A stretch of DNA of 64,000 nucleotides. It comes from Miscanthus floridulus (taxonomy: Eukaryota > Streptophyta > Magnoliopsida > Poales > Poaceae). The notes beneath the pieces are model-generated. The model had not been told where the DNA came from, did not search any database, and saw only the letters and a program-made list of their open reading frames with translations. Location: the NCBI RefSeq assembly GCF_019320115.1, contig NC_089589.1, positions 22,158,580-22,222,579 on the forward strand. Direction: 5' to 3'. Shown here one piece after another: positions 45,841 through 58,300 of the stretch. Within the stretch, counting starts at the first letter, position 1, and each line of letters begins with the position of its first letter. The position numbers were made by a program, and so were the translations under genes.

Positions 45841-46830
45841 TTGTGGCCAAAGGTTTAGCGTGCCATGCATGCTTTATGCACGGGCGTGCCTAGTGCCCGG
45901 ACGTTCGGATGCCTACGCCCGCGACGCCTGCTGCGTCTGTCCCGCCTACCACGCTTGCTGCTAAGCCTGCCCTGCATGCAATTGCTGCGCCTACACGTCC
46001 ACCCCGCTTGCCGCATGCAACTGCTAAGCCTGCACACCTGCCCCTGTAAGTTGATACGTCTTCGCATGCAGTTGTGCGCCTGATGCGCATGTAGGTGGGG
46101 AACACCCATGCCCGCTTCGCTAGCCACGCACGTGGGGACCACTGCGCCCCATGGACTGCCTCCGCATGCGCTCGCTTACTGCGCCTGCTAATGTTCCAAC
46201 ATGAAGCACTTCTGCAACATACGTCTGAAACAGGTGAAACATTTGCAACATATGTGTATAGCAACCGCAACATATGCAACATCTAGATAAAAACACTTGC
46301 AATATACGTCTGTGTATATAGCCATTGAAACATATGCAACATCCAAATAAAACACTTGCAACATACGTCTAAAACAGATGAAACATTTAAAATATACACT
46401 TGCAACATACTTGTATAACCATTGCAATATATGCAACGTCCAGATGAAACACATACAACATCCGGATGAAACACAGGCAACATCCAAATGAAACATATGA
46501 AATATACATCTAAACGCATGAAATATATGGAGCTGGTGCCATAGAGTATGCGGGCCCCGCGCTCCTTCTCTCTGCCGGTCCTTCTCTCTCTGGTCACAGC
46601 GCATGCAGAGGCCCTCACGCATTGCATGCACCCCACGCCGAGCGAGGCCAAATGCGCTCCCATGCGCTGCCCTACGCCCCACGCAGAACGAGTGGCCGCA
46701 CGAGCTCCCATGCGCTGCCCCGTGCCGCATACACCCCACGCCGAACGAGAAGCCGCCCATGCTCCCATGAGCTGCCCCGTAGAAAAGGACCGGTGCAGGC
46801 CCCGCCTGACTGCAACTACACGCCCCGCTT
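45841..46830. repeat. Degenerate interspersed repeat with GCAACAT motif array
   Basis: From 46196 to about 46510, variants of GCAACATATGCAACATCCAGATGAAACACTTGCAACATACGTCTGAAACA recur many times in loose tandem. The flanking sequence (45880-46150 and 46550-46830) is GC-rich with repeated GCGCTGCCC / CACGCCGAACGAG / GCATGCAACTGCT words. ORFs here are short, overlapping on both strands, and not credible. Probably part of a decayed DNA transposon of unassigned family. Confidence 0.5.
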
Positions 46831-48398
46831 TTTTTTTTCTTGGTCGTCACGTGCATGCGGGGGTTGGTCTAGACGGATGGACGGACGCCCTCAACCAAGC
46901 ATTACCGTTTACGCATCCTCCGTGTGGATATGAATTTTGATCATGGGCCACCTAACTCGACCTTCCAAAAGTTTTTGACCTGACTTAACTGGCTGGTATG
47001 TCGGGTCAGATTCGAGTTATGATTTTAGACCCATGACCCGATCCAACCTGAGAAAGCTGACCCAAAGTAGTAAAACCTGATCTAATCCCATCTGCCAGTG
47101 CGTCGACGGACCAAAAATTTTGATATGACAATTTTTTATTGGCCCAAGTCGAGTCCGACCCGATCCCAGTGTTTAGCATCATCTAGCAGTTCCTTTTACT
47201 CCATTTCTTTCAAGACAACTTAAGACTCTTTCAATTCTTTTGGACACTTCTATCGGACCAACAACAAAGACGGGTCGGTCCTTACCAAGATCAAACAATA
47301 GACCTTATCTATAGAGATTCAAGTTCTATATATTTTCGGTCATTGTGTTTTTTTCGGTCATTGTGTGTGACCCGAAACTTGATAAAAATGAATTACAATG
47401 CTGCCACGTTCAACTAATCTAATCTAGGGGAAGAAACAAACTAAACTACTCCGACCTATAAAATACCAAAACGGCTGCCACTTGCATCCTTACTTTATGT
47501 CAGCCCAGTTGGCCCACTATGAAAATGGATCGCCATGCTCGAGCCCAAATGAGGTAATGAGTTAATTTCTGGTGAGTGTGTAACACTGAAGATATTGGTA
47601 GAAAGTTCAGTAGACCGTGGAATGAGTATGAACGTGTTTGAGACTTCATGTTATATGTCATCAACACAATAACACCTAACACAATTCATGTTCCTTGTTA
47701 CATATAGTTCACGAATCAAAATATTTCATTATTAGGGTATAATTGTTTGGTGAGGAGAAGGCGTTGAAATAAATGCTGTAGTAGATTTTTTTTTTGCTGT
47801 AGTTGTTGTTTGGTCATGTATTCGTTCCACCACTATGTGCTTATAATTATTTAACAATGGTTATTTATTGTGCATAAATCGAAAGCTGCCTGTGTTCTGT
47901 ACACGTATGTCTTACTTACTTATGCTAATAATAGAACTACTATTGAGGTCATTCATTCTAGAGAATTTTCATGATCTAGTTTATCGGTGGCAAGCATAAA
48001 GTGCCCTATGTAATGGTTTTTGGGTACAGTGTGAACTTACAATGCTTTGCTGATGCATTTAATGCACAGAATATGATGTTTGATCAAAATATTTGTCTAT
48101 TTCTAAAATACTATTATATGAAATGGATGGCACTGGGATATGTAGCATCTGATGCAATGTACCATATCCTCACTTAATCCAGAGGTTTTCAGACATCACC
48201 ATGGTGGCTCTTCTAATCATATATTACCCACATTTGGTTCTCTGTTTGTTAAATAATGTTATATGGGAAAGAGATATTACTAAATCATCTTGCATAAGTA
48301 ACCGTCACTTTTCTATTTTTTTTAATTTCAGGATCAGATGATCTTTTCTGTTCTTGCTTTCTAAATTAATCTTATTTGGTATAGACCGTGTACAACAA
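46831..48398. other. Intergenic DNA, no gene seen
   Basis: AT-rich, no ORF above 60 codons with recognisable content. GACCCGA/TCGGGTC words recur at 47005-47370. Ordinary grass intergenic sequence. Confidence 0.4.
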
Positions 48399-48625
48399 CA
48401 CTACCACAAAAATGATTTCAGGAGACCGTGGGTTTTATTTACAGAGGTGGACATTTTCTTCCATTGCCTTTAAAAATCTCTCCCTGCCTCTATAAATAGA
48501 TTTTCAAAGGTGTTAAAAAGACCATATCTGAAAATAAGGTCATTTTCAGAGATGGCCTTCTTATGAGGCCGTCTTTGAAAATCCAATTACAGAGGCAGTG
48601 TGTCACGCGGATTACAGAGGTGATT
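48399..48625 (+). mobile_element. CACTA transposon end (CACTACCACAAAAATG)
   Basis: Begins with a CACTA-type terminus followed by subterminal copies of ACAGAGGTG, TTTTCAGAGATGG and AGGCCGTCTTTGAAAATC in both orientations, as in CACTA subterminal regions. No matching inverted end was found in the window, so it is a solo end or fragment. Confidence 0.6.
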
Positions 48626-49027
48626 TCTTACACATAGGACTTCTTACACAGAAGCTTATGGCATGACCCTCGATAACTATTTTGCGGTTCGGGCAATCTT
48701 TTGCCCGAGTTATCGGCGGCCATGATTAATGTGCCAAAATGCTAAACTGAGGCCAGATGTATCTCTCCACATTTTTATTAATCAGAACAATCTTCGTGCC
48801 TAGCAGAGGCACTGCTTTTCCTGTTCGTCTTTTGCGACTGGGGAGACGAGCAACTGAGCACCAGCACCGTGCTCACCAGGCCCGAGCCGGTGGTCGCCCA
48901 GAGAGGCCGAAGGCCTGCGCCAAGCAGCAGGAGCCGCGTGCTGCCACAGCCCGAGCGGCGCTCGCCCAGGTGGCCAAGCAGCAGGAGCCGCGTGCAGCAT
49001 CTGGCCGGCGGCGAGCAGACCCACCGC
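48626..49027. other. Unannotated sequence left of the duplicated NLR block
   Basis: Contains GCCAAGCAGCAGGAGCCGCG twice (about 48920 and 48972). ORFs on both strands overlap and show no motif. Confidence 0.35.
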
Positions 49028-51146
49028 TGGTTGTTCCTCTCTCCATCTCCGCTCGGTACGTGCAACCCCGGGCCGTGCGGTAGCTGTTTCCCTCCGTTCG
49101 TGCGGTTTTTCTCTCGGTTCTGTTCGGCTGTCGGTCCGGATCGTGCGGTGCACCGCTCGGCAGTGTCTGGTGCCCTTCGGTGGTGTCCGGTGCCTGTCAA
49201 AAGTGCCGGCCCAATTTCCAGTCTGGCAGGTTCGAATTTCCAGCCCTGTTTTTTTTTTTGTTTCATCCGTGGTTTGCGTGTTTGTGCTCGGATTTAAGTT
49301 CCAGCGTTGGTTTTCCATCGATTCAAGGAACTTATCTAAGTATTCTCGTCACAAGTTGGCATGGATATTTTAGATTTGGGAACTTCTTTTGGTTTGCTTG
49401 TTTGGCGGTGATTTGGGGACAACGGCCAAATATTTCGAGAGAAATTTTACGGCTCCCATTTACCCCCTCTGGTCACCGTTTTCGGTGCTTTATATTGCTA
49501 CTAATTTAAATATCTGAAAAATAAAAGGAGCCTCGTTAGGAAGCTGCATTCTCATGGCACTGGCAGCATATATATGAACATTTAGTTGGCAACCTACGTA
49601 CATTTTCAGGCTCACAATGAATCCGCAAGCCGGAATAAGCTGTATCATAACATTTGTTTTGTAACATGACGACTCACAACTTAATTATATGTACAAGGCT
49701 CTGTATTCTCAGGTGGTAACCTGCATCCACAGTAACACAGATTCGAATAAAAAAACTAATTCACATCACATCGCATTCTAGTCACCATGAATTTATTTGC
49801 AGTGTCCAACATCTCACTGCCTCACGACGACCCGCAGCGTAGTAATCGGCTCCATTGCTTCTTCTTCGGCCGAAGCGATGATAGCTCCAGCCTCCAAGGC
49901 TGCTTTTTGTCCATGCGGCACTCCACCTGCAGGCGAGGTCTTTTATGCATTCTATAATCGATAGTGCTAGAGACGTATGTAGTAATAATAATATAGTCTT
50001 GGAGTAGCATGCATACTTTATTGTTACTCCCTCTGTTGTTCCACGATGAATTCCCTTCAAACTTGCTCCACTTTGTCCAATAACACCTCCTCTGTTTCAT
50101 CCCCTGAAACGGACCGTCTACTCAAGTAACCAGATATTCCAATAGCAAGAAAGGTATATGCAACATATAACGCAGCAGTGTGCTGATGTTGGTCTTGAAG
50201 CTGAAAGGATCTATCGTGTACTTCACGTACCACTTCCTTTCAATGTTGTTGTCGTTATCATGTGCATATGCCTTGACCTGCTTGATATGGCTAAACTTGT
50301 CCCACTCAGGGCTAGATTTCCCTTTAGCTATGGAAGTGAGCAACAGGACATCACACTCTAGATCCAAATGCCTTGGCTTTACGTCCTGCAAATATCCAGG
50401 GAGTGTTTCCATGTCGTAGTCCTCCAGCTCGAGTCTCTGAAGTGCAGGCAAACCATCTATCACCTTCAACTCTGGGCATCTTATGATCCCGAGATACTGC
50501 AATTTTGGCAGATTACTGATCCTCTCCAGGCTAAGACATCCAGCGACCTGAATTTTCAAATCAGAACCAAAGTTTTCCAAAGTGCTTGGGTGCTCATGAT
50601 GGTGTGGTAGTAAGAACTCTGGCCCAACATGCTTGATGGCTGGGGCGCTTTTAATCTGTAGGAACTCCAAGCTGGGGAGCTGGAACAAGCTGTCAGGTAG
50701 CTCTATGCAATAAGGCAAGTCTTCCATGAATAGAATCCTCAAGCATCCAAGGGACACAATTGCTGTCGACGTCATCCACCGTGGAAGTCGTTGACCAAAG
50801 TACCCTTCGATTACTAGTTTTTCTAAGCAAGGTGGAGGGCAGAGCTCATCAAACACCTTCTCGATTTGTTGCTGCTCTTCCTGTTTCACCAACCGGTGAG
50901 CACCTCCACTACTACTAGTGCACTGTAAGCATAGATCGCTGAGGCACACCTTTTCACCAAGCCTGGCTTTTATAGCAAATGAGGAAGAAGATACATTCTC
51001 CAGGCCATGTATACGAAGACGCATGAGCTGGTTAAGAGGTCCTAATTCTTCCAAACTACACCAATCACCCTCCACGTGGGCAGGAAACCCATCCAATACC
51101 CTTAAATTAGTTAGGCCACTGAAACCCCTGGGTATATTATTTATAC
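49028..51146 (-). repeat. Segmental duplication, copy 1 (NLR 3' end plus downstream DNA)
   Basis: Collinear and highly similar to 53126-55310: both start GGTTGTTCCTC and end at GTTTATAC/ATTTATAC. Differences include a 14-16-bp segment and a CTGTGC duplication present only in copy 2 (about 53230 and 53306), and loss in copy 1 of the segment that holds the exon 2 donor in copy 2. Confidence 0.9.
50122..51146 (-). pseudogene. Truncated NLR (LRR region only), duplicate of the gene at 54182-59005
   Basis: Encodes only the C-terminal leucine-rich repeats, from INNIPRGFSGLTNLRVLDGFPAHVEGDW through LEELGPLNQLMRLRIHGLENVSSSS, GEKVCLSDLCLQC, FDELCPPPCLEKLVIEGYFGQRLPRWM and PALQRLELEDYDMETLPGYL to NIERKWYVKYTIDPFSFKTNIS. 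The frame is open over about 340 codons with no stop, so divergence is recent or it was under constraint for a time. It lacks coiled coil, NB-ARC and the first LRRs, and sequence upstream of 51146 is unrelated. Substitutions concentrate in the LRRs relative to the full gene (SSS for SRR, KLV for TLA). Confidence 0.85.
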
Positions 51147-51606
51147 AATTTCGACAAGCTCTCATCATCTGACTAACGATTAACTTAAAGATAAAACAGA
51201 CATAAGGAAAACTAATATCAAAAGAAATAAATCTTTTTGCCAACTAATAAGATGAATGATAATGGAATAAATTTGAAGTATTCATAAACTCCAAACTCAA
51301 GAATATTTGTTCAAAATACAAAATGTATCTCAAACTAAGATGACTTAAGCATCATTAAGGACTAAATTTTAAACTAATCTAAATGCGAAGCTCCAAGGCT
51401 TGACTTCATCTTTATTCCATCAATGGCTCCTTAGACTTTTGTCCCCTTGCTCCCCTTATTACTTATGGTTTGGCAAAACCTGAGGAGAAATTAAGATGTG
51501 CATTACTGCACCTTAGTTAATCCACCATATTTTGGGGAATATCTTAAGTAAAACTTATGAGACAACTTAAGTTACCTGTCTTTCGAAGCCATTCTTATAC
51601 TTATCA
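51147..51606. other. Unassigned DNA between duplicate and gag scrap
   Basis: AT-rich, no gene. The junction with the duplicated NLR block at 51146 is abrupt. Confidence 0.4.
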
Positions 51607-51927
51607 TCATTTTGGTAACTTGCAAAATTTGCAGACCATTGGAACCTTATCACTTTGGGCATGTTTGGTATGGTTTTCTGGCATAGAACTCGTAAGGCAA
51701 TTTACCATAAACTCATTGGACACATCTAATCCAAGTGCCTTCAATTCATAAGCCATATCAAACAAGCTTTTAACGTGGTTACCTAGACCACTTATCCCAT
51801 CATAATGGGAATTAATTAACTTATCAAAAGGAAAACCTTTTCTAAAGTTTGCTTTTATGGAGTTGTGAAGCTCCTTAGCACTTAATCCCTCGGAGTTCTT
51901 TCCATTAGAAAGAAACCATTTCATCAT
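51607..51927 (-). pseudogene. Copia gag (UBN2-like) fragment
   Basis: An open stretch of 106 codons reads LGNHVKSLFDMAYELKALGLDVSNEFMVNCLTSSMPENHTKH, matching the pattern of the UBN2 gag region (H-V-x-x-hydrophobic, ELKALG, F-x-V-x-x-L-x-x-S-M-P). Nothing else of the element is recognisable. Confidence 0.5.
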
Positions 51928-51959
51928 CTGGATGCACTGGTGGCAGTGCTAAATTAGTA

Positions 51960-53062
51960 AGCGATTCTAATAACATATTATTTTCTAATCACACATACCG
52001 TTTTCTAATGTTTCTCCCTTTAATGTTGCTCAGTGTCCGAAGAAGACATATCTGTGGGACGCTGGTCCCATTCAAGGTTGTTGAAATGGAGGGAAAGTAC
52101 CTATCACAGCCGGCGGGAAACAATGAATGCGGGTTTTATGTAATGTGGGCAATGCTTCGCTACATCGGCGGGAAATTGGAAGAAGCCGATAAGTTGGTGT
52201 GTATAATCCCCATTTCATTTATGTTTGTTAATAATTCAACAAAATGATTTACTATTCCTCTTTGGATATCATCTTTTTTGAACGACAACGCAAGAAATAT
52301 AACCACGAAAGGCTGTTAGACATGGAGATCGTCACACTGCAATCGGAGCTGGCAAAATTCATCTTAGCCGAGGTACTCGAAAAATATGGAGTATTTTCCA
52401 TTGTACAATCCGTGAAGTACAAGGACCAGTATGGCCCAGAGCGGCTCGCCAAATTATTGTAAGAAGTCCGAGAAGCATTGTACAATTTGTGAAGTCCGAG
52501 AAGATTTCTTTTTTATTTTAAGGGATCGAGATCTGAATAAGAACATTTGAATTGTAACCGTAACATTTGTAATGTTTAATATTGATGGACATGTCGTCTA
52601 CGTAGCGTATATAAAGCGAAACCCGATTTCACGAAGAAATATAAATTAAAATCAATTATAAAACAATAAAATACGAACGTGACATCACTGCCGATTATCA
52701 GGAACCGGCAGTGTTGTCGTAAACATCACTGTCGGTTATCAACAAAATCGGCAATGATGGCACAGCCGGCTCGAGCTACAAACCGACAGCGTTGGCTTAG
52801 CCATCACTGCCGGTTCTTGTCATAAACTGGCCGTGATTCTTACTATAACACTGCCGGTTGAAACACAAATCAACAGTGTTGTTGGAACTGAACTCTACCG
52901 GGTGGTCTTATGAACCGACAGTGAGGTTGAAGAACACTGCCGGTTTGTAGGAACCGACAGTGATAGCTTACCCTCATCACTGCCGGTATGGTTGTGCCGG
53001 TTCAAAATCTGGCAGTGATGGGATATTTTGAACCGGCAGTGAAGTGCTATTCTGACGTAGTG
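51960..53062 (+). mobile_element. CACTA transposon fragment with Ulp1/C48-like exon
   Basis: The right end reads ...GCTATTCTGACGTAGTG at 53062, i.e. CACTACGTCAGAATAGC inverted, preceded from 52680 by about a dozen AACCGGCAGTGAT / ATCACTGCCGGTT subterminal motifs in both orientations. Coding remnants lie at 52040-52462. The left end was not found; an insertion or deletion likely removed it. Confidence 0.75.
52040..52462 (+). pseudogene. Ulp1-like C48 cysteine protease fragment of the CACTA element
   Basis: The segment KYLSQPAGNNECGFYVMWAMLRYIGGK (52096-52176) has the catalytic-end signature of C48 proteases: Gln, then E/D-C-G-x-Y-V-M, where Cys would be the nucleophile. Such domains are commonly captured by plant CACTA and MULE elements. 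A GT donor follows near 52199, and a second piece (FFERQRKKYNHERLL... to QYGPERLAKLL, stop at 52462) reads as the next exon. The His and Asp of the triad are not present, so it is partial. Confidence 0.65.
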
Positions 53063-53125
53063 GGTAAAGCTTTTTTCCCGTTATCTTACCCATGGGTAAA
53101 AAAAATAGCCATACCCTTGCCCTAA

Positions 53126-55310
53126 TGGTTGTTCCTCAATCCATCTCCGCTCGGTACATGCAACCCAGTGCCGTGCAGTAGCTGTTTCCCTCCGTTCGTG
53201 CGGTTTTTCTCTCGGTTCTGTTCGGCTGTCGGTGTACACCGCCTCCTGATCGTGCGGTGCACCGCTCGGCAGTGTCTAGTGCCCTTCGGTGGTGTCCGGT
53301 GCCTGTGCCTGTCAAAAGTGCCGGCCCAATTTCCAGTCTGGCAGGTTCGGATTTCCAGCCCTATTTTTTTTTGTTTCATCCGTGGTTTGCGCGTTTGTGC
53401 TCGGATTTAAGTTCCATCTTTTGCGTTGTTTTTCCATCGATTCAAGGAACTTATCTAAGTATTCTCGTCACCAGTTGGCATGGATATTTTAGATTTGAGA
53501 ACTTCATTTGGTTTGCTTGTTTGATGGTGATTTTGGGATAGCGGCCAAATATTTCAAGAGAAAATTTACGGCTCCCATTCACCCTCCTCTGGTCACTATT
53601 TTTGGTCCTTTATATTGCTACTAATTTAAAAATCTGAAAAATAAAAGGAGCCTCGTTAGGAAGCTGCATTCTCATGGCACTGGCAGCATATATATGAACA
53701 TTTAGTTGGCAACCTACGTACATTTTCAGGCTCACAATGAATCCGCAAGCCGGAATAAGCTGTATCATAACATTTGTTTTGTAACATGACGACTCACAAC
53801 TTAATTATATGTACAAGGCTATGTATTCTCAGGTTGTAACCTGCATCCACAGTAACACAGATTCGAATAAAAAAACTAATTCACATCACATCGCATTCTA
53901 GTCACCATGAATTTATTTGCAGTGTCCAACATCTGACTGCCTCACGACGACCCGCAGCGTAGTAATCGGCTCCATTGCTTCTTCTTCGGCCGAAGCGATG
54001 ATAGCTCCAGCCTCCAAGGCTGCTTTTTGTCCATGCGGCACTCCACCTGCAGGCGAGGTCTTTTATGCATTCTATAATCGATAGTGCTAGAGACGTATGT
54101 AGTAGTAATAATAGTCTCGGAGTAGCATGCATACTTTATTCCAATAGCAAGAACCGTCTGTTGTTCCACGATGAATTCCCTTCAAACTTGCTCCACTTTG
54201 TCCAATAACACCTCCTCTGTTTCATCCCCTGAAACGGACCGTCTAGTCAAGTAACCAGATATTCCAATAGCAAGAAAGGTGCTCAGTATATGCAACATAT
54301 AAAGCAGCAGTGATGTGTGAATTTACCTGAAGCGTCGGCAGAGGGGCTGATGTTTGTCTTGAAGCTGAAAGGATCTCTCGTGTACTTCACGTACCACTTC
54401 CTTTCAATGTTGTTGTCGTTATCATGTGCATATGCCTTGACCTGCTTGATATGGCTGAACTTGTCCCACTCAGGGCCAGATTCCCCTTCAGCTATGGAAG
54501 CGAGCAACAGGACATCACAGTCTACATGCAAATGCCTTGGGTTTACGTCCTTCAAGTATCCTGGGAGTGTTTCCATGTCGTAGTCCTCCAGCGTGAGTCT
54601 ATGAAGTGCAGGCAAACCCTCTAGTACCTTCAACTCTGGGCATCTTATGATCACGAGGTTCTGCAAATTTGGCAGATTGCTGATCCTCTCTAGTCCATGA
54701 CATCCTCTCACCACAATTTTCAAACCAGAACCAAAGTTCTCCACAGCGCTTGGGTGCTCATGATGGTGTGGTAGTAAGAACTCTGGCCCAACACGCTTGA
54801 TGCCTGGGGCGCTTCCAATCTGTAGGAACTCCAAGCTGGGGAGCTGCCAAAAGCCATCAGGTAGCTCTGTGCAACAAGGCAAGTCTTCCATGAATAGAAT
54901 CCTCAAGCTTCCAAGGCACACAATTGCTGCCAATGTCATCCACCGTGGAAGTCGTTGACCAAAGTACCCTTCGATTGCTAGTGTTTCTAAGCAAGGTGGA
55001 GGGCAGAGCTCATCAAACACCTTCTCGATTTGTTGCTGCTCTTCCTGTTTCACCAACCGGTGAGCACCTCCACGTCTACTAGTGCACTGTAAGTACAGAT
55101 CGCTGAGGCACACCTTTTCACCAAGCCTGGCTTTTATAGCAAATGAGGAAGAAGATACATTCTCCAGGCCATGTATATGAAGAAGCATGAGCTGGTTAAG
55201 AGGTCCTAATTCTTCCAAACTACACCAATCACCCTCCACGTGGGCAGGAAACCCCTTCAATACCCTTAAATTAGTTAGGCCACTGAAACCCCTGGGTATA
55301 CTGTTTATAC
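53126..55310 (-). repeat. Segmental duplication, copy 2 (parent locus)
   Basis: The counterpart of 49028-51146. It covers the 3' UTR/downstream DNA and the last part of exon 2 of the intact NLR gene. It begins 63 bp to the right of the CACTA end at 53062. Confidence 0.9.
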
Positions 55311-58300
55311 CTGAGCCAAGAAGGCTTAGATACCTCAGCTGACGTAACTTTCCAATGCCCACAGGAAGCTTCGTCAGACTTCCACAGTTAGAAAGGTCAA
55401 TGCACTGCAAGAATTGCATCATGTCTATTTTTTCTGGCAGCCTAGATGTGTTAGTGCCATCTAGGCACAAATACCTCAAGTGTTTGAGTTGGACCAAAGA
55501 TTCAGACAATGCATCAAAATTTCCATCTCGTATATGTAGGGTCCGCAAACAAGGAAAAGATGACAGTGAATCACCTGGGTTGATCTTTGTTTCCCCAACT
55601 AAAATAAGTGTTCGCAGTGATATATGTGCTCGTAGAGTACTCCACTCTAGCTCATTTGACTCTGATTCTTTGGAATTTAGTGATAACCGAATAACATTTT
55701 GTGGGTTAATGTTATTGGTATGGCCAGGCTCAGTTTTGTGAGCTATCACTGCTTCATCTCTAGTCAAATACTGAGCGAACGAGCGAACAACATCATGCAT
55801 ATTGCAAACTATCTGGTCCACATACCTTGGAGCAGGCTCTAGAAGGTTCCTAGCTATTAATTGGTCATAGTACTCTTTTCCTAACACTTCCAAATCCTGT
55901 GAGTTTCCATGAACAAATCCTTCACTAATCCACATGGCAACAATACGGTCATACCCGAACACCGTGTTCTTTGGGAGGAGGGCGTAGTGCAGAAAGCAAG
56001 ACTTCAACTCAGGGTTCAGATCTTGATAGCTCAGGTATACTGCATAGTTTAGCTCTTCAGGCATTTGAGATACTGACCATGTAGAATCATTAAGGACCTT
56101 TGTCCAATCGCTTCGCCTTGTCCTTTTCTGGCGGAGGAGGCCTCCTATTACTTTGACTGCGAGAGGCAAACCATCACATTCTGCTATAATCGACATTCCA
56201 ATGTCCTTCAGTGTATCAACCTTTTGTTCATCATTATTTTCATTTCCGACCACCTGCAAGCAGCTAATTAAGCCAGTTAATTATGTGGAATATGGAGATA
56301 TATATACATTTCGTCCTAATCGGAGGCAAAATCGAGTGCTCGTAAATGATTCTGTGTGTGCAGAGGCAAAATCACGTACGACGTTCTAAGCATATGACCG
56401 ATGTAGCACTTCCGTGCACCTATAGCACTACGGTGCAACTAGGTGACGTCTGTGCACAAAAGTAGTTCTCTCAGCAGTCACTCTATAATTACCAGCTCTT
56501 GTATTTTATAGTCACTGTATTATGTACCATAGTCACTCCAGTATTTATTGTAGCTTTTAATAATTATAATTTTATTTTACTAAAACGGAATGAACTGTCC
56601 TCTAAGCCCTGCACTGTGGCACTAAAGATATTGAATTTTCTATATCAAATTTTTTTGCAGTAATATTATTTTGTATAAATATAGAATAATTAAAATTAAA
56701 TTACTAGCATTGATATGACATAATATTTTTTGTCAAAATTTATAAACTTATTTAAATTAAAGGGCGTACCCAGTGCAGAGATAAATGTAATTAACAAAAA
56801 ATTGTTAGTATCATTATTTATTTGTGGTTTGTTATAGAAGATTTTTAGCTCTTGATTAATTATTAAATAAAGAGTAAATTTCACTAGTGGTCCTCGAGCT
56901 TGTCCTAAGTTCTCATCCAGGTTCTAGTACTTTTAAATTACACACTCAACTCCCTAAATTTGTCATGAGTTCTAATCCCGGTCCTAGTATATGCAAATTG
57001 CACATTTAGCTCTCTAAACTTGTTCTGAATTCTCATCTCGGTCTTGGTACTTGCAAATTCCACACTCAAGGTTCCTAAAATTGTATTATTATACCATTAT
57101 GGTCCATTCACCCTATAACATTGTCCCCACCTCCGTCACACCACACATGCTTGCCTTACTACCCTCCACCTGCCTATGTTGCATCAACGGACGGGCGGGG
57201 GGGGGGGGGGGCACAGATGGCAGTATGTGCAAACGTCACATGTATCTATTTTAAAATGTTGTTTATTATATTTCTTTAAACGATTTCAAAGACCAAGGTG
57301 AGCATCACCGTCCAGTTTCACTGCGAAATCGCAAAACTGACGGTGATGGCAGTTTCTAAACAGGTGGGGATAATGTTTCTGTAGTAGTGTCTTCAAAGTA
57401 GTTTGTAGCCTAGATTCATAATACTAGTGCGAAAATAAATAACCATCTAGGTTAATTTGCATATCCGTGTGCATAAGAAACCTAATAAAAACTACTGAAA
57501 ATGCATAGATGTTATAAATTATAAATATTACATAGGGGCACTTTGTTCTTGAGCCAATTTAAGCTCAGTCAGTAATAACAAATGGTGATGATAACGATTA
57601 TAATTGTTAGAACATTCTGGATGGCCAAAGAATTCCTTGCATGCATATATTTGTTTCCATAAATAAACTACCCTCAACTAACGTTTACAATTAAATGGAA
57701 GTTACAACAAATCTTAAAGGTTTTGTAGATAACTTACTAGCCCAAATGTGCATCGGGCAGTAGTGTCGTGCTAAACAAATTTGTTTCTGAAGAAAAGCTA
57801 CCACAATAGAAGGTGAAGCTTAGGGGCATGGCATGTACAGACCGACTAGCTAGACAAACTATGAAGCAAATGTACAAGACTACCAACTATCTAGATAGAT
57901 TGTGAAGCAAATGTGCACACATGAATACATAACATATTAAATCCTTAAATTAACTTATACGAACCTGCTTCTTGAGCAAAGACCAGGCATCTTCTTGCTC
58001 TAGTTTGTCGACATGGTGGTAGGGAACCTCTGCCATCATGCCTCGAGCAACTGCATCTTGTCTCGTTGTAACGAGAACACGGCTTCCTCGAGCAAGTGAT
58101 TTTATCAATGGAGGCTTGAGCACCTTCTCCCATGCATGGTGGTCCCAAACATCATCCATCACCAATAAGGTCTTGCACCCCTCCAGGGCTTCCTTAAGGG
58201 TTCGCTCTAGTGCAGCCTTTGTGTTTCTAGCTGCTTGATGATCTCCTCGTGCTTCAGTGATAGCTCTCTCTAGTAGACCACTGTCGCTAAATTCTTGATT

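Noticed and set aside
48399..53062. One CACTA element spanning the truncated NLR copy (gene capture)
   Set aside because: The ends differ (CACTACCACAAAAATG versus CACTACGTCAGAATAGC) and the subterminal motifs are unrelated, so they belong to two families.
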